From: Neptuniibacter victor
Lineage (GTDB): Bacteria; Pseudomonadota; Gammaproteobacteria; Pseudomonadales; Balneatricaceae
Assembly (NCBI GenBank): GCA_027943745.1
Contig: AP025763.1
Location: 1,922,001 to 1,986,000, forward strand
Reading direction: 5' to 3'
Length of the DNA stretch: 64,000 bases
Shown here: one piece after another, positions 25,997-33,928 of the stretch
How positions within the stretch are numbered: the first letter of the stretch is position 1
How the letters are laid out: each line of letters starts with the position of its first letter
Translations under genes and position numbers: made by a program
The notes under the pieces: generated by a model
What the model was told of the DNA's origin: nothing
Seen by the model: the letters and a program-made list of their open reading frames with translations, nothing else
The model's database searches: none

Positions 25997-26754
25997 GAGC
26001 TCAGCATTTCACTGATCAGGTAGTTGCGATTGTTCTCTTGTTAACCGCTTGGTGGGGCATCTCTTTCTTAGCAGATAATGCACTGATACCGAGCCCAGCA
26101 GTTGTGTTTAATGCGGTAGTGATCGAGTGGCAACAAGAAAGGTTATTGCCCAGCCTGAGCATTACCTTACAGCGCGTTATTATTAGTTTTCTGTTTGCAA
26201 TGTTGATAGGTGGGATCATTGGTGTATTGATGGGGCAGTTTAAACTGTTAAATCGCTTGTTAGATCCCATTTTAATTATTCTACTTAATATTCCTGCGTT
26301 AGTTGTCATCATCCTTTTATATATATGGTTTGGCCTAGTTGAGGTGGCTGCTGTAGCGGCTGTGATTATAAACAAGCTACCAAATGTTGCGGTTACGCTA
26401 CGCGAAGGCGGACGGATGTTCGACCATGAATTGAATGAAATGGCTAATATCTATCGTTTCAGTTTTTATAAGAAGGTGGTGCATCTGTGGTGGCCTCAGC
26501 TTTTCCCTTATGTGATGATCGCCACCCGAGGTGGATTAGCCCTGATATGGAAAATTGTTCTGGTTGTCGAGCTATTAGGGCGTTCGGATGGTGTTGGGTT
26601 TCAATTACACTTGGCTTTTCAGGTATTCGATGTAGCAACGATTCTGGCTTATAGCTTTGCGTTTATTGCGATTGTTCAATTAATTGAATGGTTCATCTTA
26701 CAGCCTTTAGACAGTAAAGCTTCACGTTGGCAGAAGGGTAACGGTAATGTTTAA
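25993..26754 (+). CDS. NitT/TauT-type ABC permease
   Basis: 253 aa with about six membrane helices and the binding-protein-dependent permease loop near 165 (ELNEMANIYRFSFYKKVVHLWWPQLFP), the EAA-type contact for the ATPase. It overlaps the binding-protein gene by 4 bp (ATGA) and the ATPase by 8 bp. One permease gene implies a homodimeric importer in the inner membrane. The substrate is the unknown ligand of the preceding binding protein. Confidence 0.88.
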   Translation: MRAQHFTDQVVAIVLLLTAWWGISFLADNALIPSPAVVFNAVVIEWQQERLLPSLSITLQRVIISFLFAMLIGGIIGVLMGQFKLLNRLLDPILIILLNIPALVVIILLYIWFGLVEVAAVAAVIINKLPNVAVTLREGGRMFDHELNEMANIYRFSFYKKVVHLWWPQLFPYVMIATRGGLALIWKIVLVVELLGRSDGVGFQLHLAFQVFDVATILAYSFAFIAIVQLIEWFILQPLDSKASRWQKGNGNV

Positions 26755-27397
26755 TTTTAACAGTCAGGGATTAACATTAGCCGGTCAGGACATTCTTTCG
26801 CCTATTCAGTTGTCTTTTAATCCTGGTGAAACACACTGCCTATTAGGCCCGTCTGGATGTGGTAAATCATCGTTGTTAAACCAAGTCTCAGGTTTAATTG
26901 GGCGTGATGATTCGGCGCGTTGGGAGAGTGCCAAGCCGCAAATAGGTTATTTGTTTCAGCAGCCGAGGTTACTGCCATGGCGTACCGTTAGGCAGAATCT
27001 GTCACTGGTCGAGCCGGATCAAGCGTCCGTTATCTCAATGTTGGAACAAGTTAAGCTTCCCTCTATCGCAGATCATTACCCAAATGAGCTATCGCTTGGT
27101 ATGGCTCGACGGGTTGCCTTGGCTCGTTGTTTATTGCTGAAGCCTGACATTATATTAATGGATGAACCTTTAACCTCTCTTGATCTACCGACAGCTAAAG
27201 AGATGAGAGTGCTGATTAAAAGGTTGGTTTGTGATCATCCACAACGTAGTATGCTCTATGTTACGCATGACCTAGACGAAGCCCTAGAATTGGGCGATGT
27301 TGTTTCAGTCCTTGGTGGAACACCATCTCATATCATCTATAGTGCTCCCACTGATGAAGTATCCCGCATTGAACTTGAGGCTCTGCTTCGGTATTAG
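26747..27397 (+). CDS. ABC importer ATPase
   Basis: 216 aa. Walker A GPSGCGKS (34-41), Q-loop FQQPRLLPWRTV (about 73-84, the RLLPW typical of SsuB/TauB), signature LSLGMARRVALAR (about 111-123, with LSLGM in place of LSGGQ), Walker B IILMDEP, and the switch His in YVTHD. It is about 30 residues shorter than typical SsuB. It overlaps the permease by 8 bp and closes the transporter. An MFS gene follows after 35 bp on the same strand. Confidence 0.9.
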   Translation: MFNFNSQGLTLAGQDILSPIQLSFNPGETHCLLGPSGCGKSSLLNQVSGLIGRDDSARWESAKPQIGYLFQQPRLLPWRTVRQNLSLVEPDQASVISMLEQVKLPSIADHYPNELSLGMARRVALARCLLLKPDIILMDEPLTSLDLPTAKEMRVLIKRLVCDHPQRSMLYVTHDLDEALELGDVVSVLGGTPSHIIYSAPTDEVSRIELEALLRY

Positions 27398-27432
27398 GTT
27401 GTTTTTATAACCTATTGTTTTGTAAGTTAATT

Positions 27433-28620
27433 ATGTCGATTAATATTTCTAGACCTTTTTATATATTGCCTGCAATTGTATTTGCTCAGCTGTTAGGTTC
27501 TTCAACTTGGTTTGCTGGTAATGCCATTTTACCGCTGTTGAAATTACAGTGGGGCTTACCTGATAGTTCAGTGGCAGAACTCACTAATTCAGTTCAGTTA
27601 GGCTTTATTGTCGGTGCTCTGCTGTTCGCATTTCTTGCATTAGCCGATCGAGTTTCTCCTAGAATTCTTTTCTTTATTTGTGCGCTGGGAAGTGCATTTT
27701 TCAATCTACAAATAGCTTTATGGGCTGATACGCTGACAGAGATCCTCTGCCTACGTTTTCTTGGTGGGGTCATGCTTGCTGGTGTTTATCCGATAGGAAT
27801 GAAAATCGCGACAGGATGGTACCCAGAAGGACTGGGGCTAGCGCTTGGTTATCTAGTAGGCGCGTTAGCGCTAGGCACATCTTCGGGGCATCTATTTGCT
27901 TCCCTCGAATTTAGCGATTGGCAGCCGGTGATCTACCTGACGAGTGCGTGCGCTGTGTTGGGCGGTTTGCTGGTCCTATTATTTGTTCCTGATGGACCTG
28001 CACTGCATAAAGGTGGCGCTTTGAGGTTTAAGGACCTTTGGATAGCGATGAAGCATAAGCCTTTACAAGCGTCTGCAGGTGGTTATTTTGGCCATATGTG
28101 GGAACTTTATGCTGTGCTTGCTTTAGCGCCTTACTGGTTTATAGCCTGGCAGGGTTATCATGGTGTTGAATTAAATATACCTTTCTGGTCGTTTTATGTG
28201 ATCGCTGTTGGAGGATTTGGCTGTATTACTGGGGGCTATATTTCTCTACAAGCGGGTAGCTGGCGCGTAGCGCGTTTTATGCTGACGTGTTCAGGTATCT
28301 GTTGTTTCCTTTCACCGTTAATAATGGAACTGCCATTTTGGGTTGCTTTAGTGTTCTGGACCGTCTGGGGGATTACTGTTGTTGCTGATTCGCCTCAGTT
28401 TTCAGCACTATCGGCTAAAACAGCACCAAAAGAGGTGGTAGGGAGTGCTTTAACGATGATCAATGCCATTGGTTTTACGATTACGATCATTGCAACCCAG
28501 ATAACTGCAATGCTCTTAGAGGCCTACCCAGTAGAGTGGATTATGTTACTTCTGGCACCTGGACCTATTTTAGGATTGCTCAGTTTACGCAGACTTAAAA
28601 GGTTACAGCCAAACCTATAG
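27433..28620 (+). CDS. MFS transporter
   Basis: 395 aa, about 12 membrane helices. I use ATG 27433 rather than a TTG at 27415. The N-terminal half has QLGFIVGALLFAFLALADRVSPR, the loop 2-3 region of the superfamily, and RFLGGVMLAGVYPIGMKIATGWYPEG in helices 4-5, as in nitrate/cyanate-type or oxalate-type carriers; the substrate cannot be named. It lies 35 bp after the NitT/TauT-like ATPase and may belong to the same operon, giving importer plus carrier. Its end is convergent with the minus-strand PedC-like permease gene. A hairpin overlaps its stop codon. Confidence 0.8.
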   Translation: MSINISRPFYILPAIVFAQLLGSSTWFAGNAILPLLKLQWGLPDSSVAELTNSVQLGFIVGALLFAFLALADRVSPRILFFICALGSAFFNLQIALWADTLTEILCLRFLGGVMLAGVYPIGMKIATGWYPEGLGLALGYLVGALALGTSSGHLFASLEFSDWQPVIYLTSACAVLGGLLVLLFVPDGPALHKGGALRFKDLWIAMKHKPLQASAGGYFGHMWELYAVLALAPYWFIAWQGYHGVELNIPFWSFYVIAVGGFGCITGGYISLQAGSWRVARFMLTCSGICCFLSPLIMELPFWVALVFWTVWGITVVADSPQFSALSAKTAPKEVVGSALTMINAIGFTITIIATQITAMLLEAYPVEWIMLLLAPGPILGLLSLRRLKRLQPNL

Positions 28621-28633
28621 TGTTGGCTGTAAC
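28602..28633. terminator. Hairpin overlapping the MFS stop codon
   Basis: GTTACAGCCAA, 10-nt loop containing the TAG stop, TTGGCTGTAAC: 11 perfect pairs. On the plus strand no T run follows. On the minus strand CCTTTT follows, so it could end the PedABC-like operon, whose last stop is at 28661. Confidence 0.6.
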
Positions 28634-28660
28634 GGGTGTATTACCAATTAAGTACTGTAT

Positions 28661-29446
28661 CTATCTACCAGATTTTTTTGGATTAAATCCTGTGACTGCT
28701 AATAAAGAAAAGACCACTGTGGCTATCATTGTTATTAGCATCGCTTCTGTCTGTAATTCAGCATAAAGCGCATATCTGACAAGTTCAACGGCGTAGGTAA
28801 AGGGATTGACAGTACAGATCCAATACAGCCACTCGCTGGATTCCTGCATCTTCCACAATGGATAGAGCGCGGATGAGAGAAAAAACATAGGGAAAATAAC
28901 GAAATTCATCACCCCAGCAAAGTTCTCAAGCTGCTTGATTTTAGTGGATAGAAGAAGCCCTAATGAGCTGAGGAGAAGCGCAACAAGTAGTAGGGCGGGT
29001 AAAACGGTCAAATAACCGATCAGAGGGGGTTCTACTTCCACCAGCAAAGCAATCAACAAAAAAGCATAGACCTGTGTTAACGAGATCAGTGCGGTAGCAA
29101 CCATCTTGCATAGCAGTAAATAGGGTCTAGGCAGAGGGCTCATGAGCAGTACTCTCATACTCCCCATCTCTCTGTCATACACCATCGATAAGCTGCTTTG
29201 CATACCGTTAAACAGCAGGATCATGCAGCAGAGACCCGGTGCGATGTAGGTTTCATAAGTAATGTAAGTTTCATAAGGCTCAATAATCGCTATACCCAAA
29301 GCTGCACGAAACCCTGCTGCAAAGACGATTAACCAGAGTAACGGTCTGACCAATGCACTTAAAAAACGAGAGCGCTGCTGTATAAAACGCAGAAACTCAC
29401 GTATTAGAATTCCTTTAAAACAGTACCAGCTAGCTGCTAAATTCAT
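28661..29446 (-). CDS. pedC: ABC-2 type permease, PedC-like
   Basis: 261 aa, six membrane helices of the ABC-2 (export-type) fold, with GMQSSLSMVYDREMGSMRVLLMSPLPR near 85-110, the conserved contact loop. It starts 4 bp inside the ATPase gene (overlap ATGA). This gene, the ATPase, the YVTN protein and a binding protein form the same set as P. putida PedA1A2BC, reported to be needed for growth with lanthanides. An export-type permease with a binding protein is an odd mix, so transport direction is not settled by sequence. Confidence 0.82.
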   Translation of the reverse strand: MNLAASWYCFKGILIREFLRFIQQRSRFLSALVRPLLWLIVFAAGFRAALGIAIIEPYETYITYETYIAPGLCCMILLFNGMQSSLSMVYDREMGSMRVLLMSPLPRPYLLLCKMVATALISLTQVYAFLLIALLVEVEPPLIGYLTVLPALLLVALLLSSLGLLLSTKIKQLENFAGVMNFVIFPMFFLSSALYPLWKMQESSEWLYWICTVNPFTYAVELVRYALYAELQTEAMLITMIATVVFSLLAVTGFNPKKSGR

Positions 29447-30183
29447 CGATTGACACCTAAATTGTCTTTTTCAGTCAAATGGTGGAAGGCATCAGTAAGG
29501 TTCTGGTAACCAGACTGCTCTACTAAGGCTGAAGCGAGGGCGTTAATTAAAACACTACCTTGATGGAGTAAGATTACGGGATCTGTTAATTCGATCTCTT
29601 CCATCAAATGAGTGGCCCATAAAACGGTTAAATTCTGTTCTGAGCATAGTTTACGTACATAAGTATTTAACGAACGGCGTGTTTGAGGGTCAAGACCTAC
29701 AGTCGGTTCATCGAGCAGTAGGATGTCAGGCTCGTGAAGCAGTGCCCTGGCTATTTCAACGCGTCTTCTATGGCCACCGTTGAGAGAACGAATCTTTTCA
29801 TTCGCTCTATCCATCATCTCCATGCGTGTCAGTTCGTGCTTGATCCTGGATTTTGCTGTACTTGTCGTTATTCCATGAAGTGAGGCGTGGTATAGAAGAT
29901 TTTGCTGAACGGTTAAATCCAAGTCTAAAGTGCTCTGCTGAAAGACAACGCCTATTCGCTTCATGGCACTGGCTGGTTGTGACTTAATACTTTGTTGATC
30001 AATCTTTATATCACCATTTTGCAAAGCAATAAGCCGAGTTATTAAAGCAAATAGCGTAGATTTCCCGGCCCCATTAGGACCAAGAAGCGCATGGAACTGA
30101 CCTTTTTCTAAGGTAAAGTTCACATCGTTAAGGGCTTGTTTCGGCCCATAGCTAAAACTGAGTGATGTTGCCGTTATTGTCAT
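29443..30183 (-). CDS. pedB: ABC ATPase, PedB-like
   Basis: 246 aa. Walker A GPNGAGKST (35-43), Q-loop VVFQQSTLD (about 74-82), signature LNGGHRRRVEIAR (about 133-145; LNGG instead of LSGG), Walker B ILLLDEPTVGLDPQTR, switch His in WATHLMEE. Export-type ATPase that pairs with the overlapping ABC-2 permease. It follows the YVTN-protein gene after 47 bp and belongs to the quinoprotein-associated four-gene system. Confidence 0.87.
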   Translation of the reverse strand: MTITATSLSFSYGPKQALNDVNFTLEKGQFHALLGPNGAGKSTLFALITRLIALQNGDIKIDQQSIKSQPASAMKRIGVVFQQSTLDLDLTVQQNLLYHASLHGITTSTAKSRIKHELTRMEMMDRANEKIRSLNGGHRRRVEIARALLHEPDILLLDEPTVGLDPQTRRSLNTYVRKLCSEQNLTVLWATHLMEEIELTDPVILLHQGSVLINALASALVEQSGYQNLTDAFHHLTEKDNLGVNR

Positions 30184-30230
30184 ATTCAGCTCGCGAAAAA
30201 AGAGGCTTCATTTGAAGCCTCGATCTATCA

Positions 30231-31202
30231 TTATGGTTTTACGATAACCCCCCAAGGGTATCGGCCAACTTTAATGCTTTTAATTGCTTTCATTTTGCTA
30301 ATATCAATGACCGATACATCGCCACTAATACCGTTAGTGCTTAGCAGTAGGCTTTGGTCTTCGTTGAAATCCATGTGCCATACACGGCGACCAACAAGGA
30401 TATAGTCTTCAACTTCATAGGTGTTCGCATTAACAACGGCGATATGGTTTGAAGGCCCTAAAGCGACAAAGGCATAACGTCCATCATCAGAAAGCTTTAC
30501 ACCGACAGGTTGAATTTTATCAGGGTGTACGCCCTTGATCTTAAAGCTGATCTTTTTGAATATCTTGCGATCATTAACATTGATGACAGAGACGGTTCCA
30601 CCTATCTCTGAACTCGCCCACAAAATTTTACTATCCTTGCTGAACTCTACGTGTCTAGGGCGTTGATCTACTAGCGTGTTATCAATTAATTGATAGGTCG
30701 TGGTGTCTATCCAATGAACCATGTTGGTCGTTTCACTGGTATTAACGGCAATTTTGCCATCTGGGCTAACGGCCATGCCTTCAGGCTCTACACCAACATC
30801 AATTTGAGCGAGTACTTCACTGGTTTCGGTGTCTACGATGGTAACAAGCGCATCATCTTCGTTGGAGATGTAGAGATGTCGATCGTTAGGGTGAAGGGCA
30901 AACTGCTCAGGGTCTTCACCGGATGGAAGCTCCTTGATAATTAGCTTGGTTTTTAGATCCATCACCTGAACGGTATCAGAGTCGGAAGCGCAGATATAAA
31001 GCTTTGTATAATCTTTCGAGAAAAGAATCCCGCGCGGTCTCTCGCCAACATTTAGCGTGTCGGTTACCTTCATAGTGTCTAAGTCTATGATTGAGACGGT
31101 GTCATCTTTTTCATTCGAAACATAAGCAGTTTCAGCATGCAGTGTAGGCGCGGCTAATAAAATGCCTGCTGCAATAGGGGTTAAGATGTTCTTGATTTTC
31201 AT
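30231..31202 (-). CDS. YVTN beta-propeller protein of the PQQ-linked ABC system
   Basis: 323 aa, periplasmic. ATG 31202 is preceded by CTGGAG and starts a clear signal peptide (MKIKNILTPIAAGILLAAPTLHA); a longer frame from 31256 is not conserved. Seven-bladed propeller made of repeats such as AYVSNEKDDTVSIIDLDTMKV, LYICASDSDTVQVMDLKTK and IAVVNANTYEVEDY, with the recurrent YVSN and VIDxxT core. It matches the repeat protein of the PedA1A2BC-type system (one of the two A subunits). Many acidic residues line the repeat loops, which could bind metal, but that is inference. It sits 13 bp after the binding-protein gene. Confidence 0.85.
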   Translation of the reverse strand: MKIKNILTPIAAGILLAAPTLHAETAYVSNEKDDTVSIIDLDTMKVTDTLNVGERPRGILFSKDYTKLYICASDSDTVQVMDLKTKLIIKELPSGEDPEQFALHPNDRHLYISNEDDALVTIVDTETSEVLAQIDVGVEPEGMAVSPDGKIAVNTSETTNMVHWIDTTTYQLIDNTLVDQRPRHVEFSKDSKILWASSEIGGTVSVINVNDRKIFKKISFKIKGVHPDKIQPVGVKLSDDGRYAFVALGPSNHIAVVNANTYEVEDYILVGRRVWHMDFNEDQSLLLSTNGISGDVSVIDISKMKAIKSIKVGRYPWGVIVKP

Positions 31203-31215
31203 GACTGCTCCAGAA

Positions 31216-32394
31216 TTACTTGTTGATGTTGCTGCAATTGATTTCTTTTTGATCAAAGCCCAATGTGTCTAGCTCATTCTTCGGATGAAGAAAGCCCTCT
31301 TGCGGAGATTGCGATACTAGAGATCGAGGGTGAATTAAAGGGATTGGTTGCCTTAACTGACCATTCCATTCACGGTAACTAAGCTTGCGGCCTTTAAAAC
31401 CGGCCAGTTCGAAAGCCTCTGATCGGATATAGCTTTTGACGGTTGTTGCATCGTTCTTATTTGTTCGAGTAACGGCTTCTGCGACGCTGCGGATAGCAGC
31501 CCAGGAAGCATAATCTTTACTATTCATCCATCTGTTAGATAGTTTTTCAAAGCGGCTTTGCAGTTGAGCAGCACCATGCTGTTCAACGACTCGGTGCCAC
31601 GTAACTGGAGATAGTCCTTGAGTACCGACTACAGGACGAGGTAGCCAAGTGTTGTAAAGAACATATTCACCGAAATCACCGCGTTCATCGGCGACAAAAA
31701 CAACGTCATAGTCCCGGTGTTGGGTGAAGAGGGGCATCTCTTTCTGAGCGGTACGTCTAAGATCGGTATCAAAGCTCCACTGTTTTTCTGCAATGATCTT
31801 CAAACCAAAGCGTTTTGCTGCTCGCTTAAACGCTGCACTGTAGGCTTTATCGTTTGGTTCAGATCCGGTGATCATCATTACTTTTTGTAGGCGCTTGGTT
31901 TTTAACCATTGTGCTAGGCCATCGTTTAGCATTGATCTACTAGGGATGGTGTGCAGCAAGTTGGGCAAGCAAGTCTTGGTTCTTAATTGGTCGGCGCTTG
32001 AGCCGGCATTAAAGAAAAGAGCATCTTTCGCCAGGGATTTAATAAGTAGTTGTAGCGTTTGTTCTGTGGTATTGACGACAAAAAAGCGAACACCTTGCGT
32101 ATATTGCTCTTGAGCTTTCTCTAACAATTGTTCTGGTGAGCCACTCAAGAAACTATTGAGTTGATAATTATGTTTTAAGAAGCGACCCGTAGTATTGCTA
32201 TCTTGTATGGCAAGCTCTGCGCCTTTTAAACCGGCATCTTTGGGCTCTGGTAGAATATTTGACAACACAGGGCCATTATCAATCTCTTGCTGGAGATAGC
32301 TGATCTCTACCTCTATGTTGGCGCTGGCGCTTGACGTTGCAGCCCATAAGAGAATTGCAGCCGTTAATTTCGTTCTTTTTGAATTAAATTGCAT
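31216..32394 (-). CDS. Periplasmic binding protein of the PQQ-linked ABC system
   Basis: 392 aa, signal peptide MQFNSKRTKLTAAILLWAATSSASA. Branched-chain amino-acid-binding (type I) fold with ILPEPKDAGLKGAELAIQDSNTTGRFL at 46-72, FFNAGSSADQLR near 128 and MMITGSEPNDKAYSAAFKRAAKRFGLKIIAE near 173-203. A protein of this family always accompanies the YVTN protein and the ABC-2 pair in PQQ alcohol loci. First gene of the four-gene minus-strand operon. The ligand might be a metal complex, by analogy with the lanthanide growth role in P. putida. Which of the two periplasmic proteins corresponds to PedA1 and which to PedA2 I do not recall with certainty. Confidence 0.83.
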   Translation of the reverse strand: MQFNSKRTKLTAAILLWAATSSASANIEVEISYLQQEIDNGPVLSNILPEPKDAGLKGAELAIQDSNTTGRFLKHNYQLNSFLSGSPEQLLEKAQEQYTQGVRFFVVNTTEQTLQLLIKSLAKDALFFNAGSSADQLRTKTCLPNLLHTIPSRSMLNDGLAQWLKTKRLQKVMMITGSEPNDKAYSAAFKRAAKRFGLKIIAEKQWSFDTDLRRTAQKEMPLFTQHRDYDVVFVADERGDFGEYVLYNTWLPRPVVGTQGLSPVTWHRVVEQHGAAQLQSRFEKLSNRWMNSKDYASWAAIRSVAEAVTRTNKNDATTVKSYIRSEAFELAGFKGRKLSYREWNGQLRQPIPLIHPRSLVSQSPQEGFLHPKNELDTLGFDQKEINCSNINK

Positions 32395-32564
32395 AAGTCA
32401 TTTCGGATCACTTTTATTGTTTGACTCAGCATAGGTGGGAATTCGTGAACTCGGAATATGAAGAAAGTAGAAATCAATTAGTACCGAAGTAGCATTCTTT
32501 TACCCAGTACGACCTTTAGCATTAAGTGCATAAAAATTAATTCACCTGATTCTAGAGGTTCAAT
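32395..32564. promoter_or_regulatory. Divergent control region of PedABC-like operon and 145-aa protein
   Basis: Short divergent region. It holds TTAGTACCGAAGTAGC at 32478-32493, closely repeated upstream of the sensor-kinase gene (CTAGTACCTAAGT at 33812), a candidate site for the local LuxR-type regulators. AGAGGTTCAAT precedes ATG 32565. Confidence 0.4.
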
Positions 32565-33002
32565 ATGAGTTTTGTTAAAACATTTGCAGCGGGTGCAATA
32601 GCATCAATCATTGCTATAACTAGCGTAACGGCGGCCGCTGAAGGGGATCTGACGCGTCGTCCAACAAAACTACCGGATCTGGTTTTGGGCACTGAAGATA
32701 ACCGTTACCAGCTATCACATAAGGATTATCAGTTAGAAACAGGCAAATCCTATAAACTAAAAATTGTTTCTAGTGGCCAAACAGAATATGCCTTCCAGTC
32801 TCCTGAATTCTTCTCCTCGATTTTCCTTCGTAAGGTTGAAGCAGGCGATATGGAGATCAAAGCGGTCAGCTTGACTGAGCTTGAATTTGAACAAGAGGGC
32901 GAAGCTGAAATTTATTTTGTACCTATTAAACCGGGTAGTTTCGAATTTTATGCTGAAGGCTTAGAAGCAAAAGGAATGGAAGGAACTTTTACAGTTAAGT
33001 AA
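32565..33002 (+). CDS. Secreted cupredoxin-like protein lacking obvious copper ligands
   Basis: 145 aa with signal peptide MSFVKTFAAGAIASIIAITSVTAAA (cut near AAA-E). The mature part has the layout of a cupredoxin-type beta sandwich: YKLKIVSSGQTEYAFQSPEFFS, then AEIYFVPIKPGSFEFYAEGLEAKGMEGTFTVK. The usual Cys and His copper ligands in the last loop are absent: the loop reads YAEGLEAKGMEG. It is very acidic in the second half (ELEFEQEGEAE). A gene of this size sits at the same place in the P. putida ped cluster as I recall it. Function unknown; a periplasmic metal or electron-transfer accessory is a guess. Confidence 0.7.
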   Translation: MSFVKTFAAGAIASIIAITSVTAAAEGDLTRRPTKLPDLVLGTEDNRYQLSHKDYQLETGKSYKLKIVSSGQTEYAFQSPEFFSSIFLRKVEAGDMEIKAVSLTELEFEQEGEAEIYFVPIKPGSFEFYAEGLEAKGMEGTFTVK

Positions 33003-33155
33003 TTTTTTCGTGAGGGCGGTTGTAGCATAAATCCCTAAGCCGTCCTTACTTCTCTGCATATCTTGGTTTTATCTCTGTTAATGCTACGCTTTATGTAAAC
33101 AATCCCTATCTACAGTGATAGGATTGCAAGGCGCTTACGCACATACGGAGAACGC

Positions 33156-33791
33156 ATGAAAATTCTTATCACTGATGACCATTCTGTTGTACGACAAGGC
33201 TATGCTAGCGTTTTGCCGACGGTTATCCAGCCATGTGAGATCATCGAAGCTTCCAATGGTGAAGAGGCGAATGAGTTATACCTCAATGAGTCGCCAGATA
33301 TCGTCATTATGGATATCAACCTACCGGGTATAAGTGGGATTGAGGCTGCTTCTCGTATTCTGCAGCATGATCCCGATGCAAAGATCCTTTTTTTCAGCAT
33401 GTATGATGAAGCGCCGATCGTAAAACAAGCGCTTGATGCTGGAGCAATGGGTTACATCACAAAATCCGGTTCTCCTAAAACCCTTCTTGAGGCCGTCACT
33501 CGAATATCTAAAGGTGAGATTTTTATTGAGTACGATCTTGTTATGAAGCTTGCACTCAATAATCAAGAGGTTTCTGATGAGCGTTTACGTGAACTCACTC
33601 AGCGGGAATTTGAGGTGTTTGTGATGCTCGCTCGCGGACAAAGCAACCAGCTCATTTCAGAAACACTCGATCTTAATATTAAGACGGTTTCAAATTACGT
33701 CACAACCATTAAAAGTAAGTTGAACATCAGCTCTACTGCCGAACTTGTTCATCTTGCTATTGATGCTGGGGTTATTAAATTCGCCCATTAA
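33156..33791 (+). CDS. LuxR-family response regulator, first PedR2/EraR-like copy
   Basis: 211 aa: receiver with Asp53 (IVIMDINLPG), acidic pair DD at 7-8, Lys in YITKSG near 102, and a LuxR-type DNA-binding domain from about 145 (LTQREFEVFVMLARGQSNQLISETLDLN split across the helix-turn-helix). By eye it is roughly 60% identical to the regulator at 35221, so the two are paralogs flanking one kinase. ACGGAG precedes the ATG at good spacing. It is separated from the kinase gene by about 140 bp containing a TAGTACC-type motif. Probably phosphorylated by the neighbouring kinase. Confidence 0.88.
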   Translation: MKILITDDHSVVRQGYASVLPTVIQPCEIIEASNGEEANELYLNESPDIVIMDINLPGISGIEAASRILQHDPDAKILFFSMYDEAPIVKQALDAGAMGYITKSGSPKTLLEAVTRISKGEIFIEYDLVMKLALNNQEVSDERLRELTQREFEVFVMLARGQSNQLISETLDLNIKTVSNYVTTIKSKLNISSTAELVHLAIDAGVIKFAH

Positions 33792-33928
33792 ATGCTTAAC
33801 ATGGGTCTGATCTAGTACCTAAGTTGTAGCTTGAATGCTGCTTTGGGGGAATACATTCACCCCCTAACTCCTTTGCATACTAATCTTTGGCGAAAGCTTC
33901 ATTTCGCTATTTGTGTATAGGTATGTAA
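33792..33928 (+). promoter_or_regulatory. Upstream region of the PedS2-like kinase
   Basis: Contains CTAGTACCTAAGTTGTAGC (33812-33830) and the GC-rich palindrome-like GGGGGAATACATTCACCCCC (33845-33864: arms GGGGG and CCCCC, inner GAAT and ATTC). These lie 65-116 bp before the kinase start and are good candidates for autoregulation by the flanking regulators. Confidence 0.45.
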
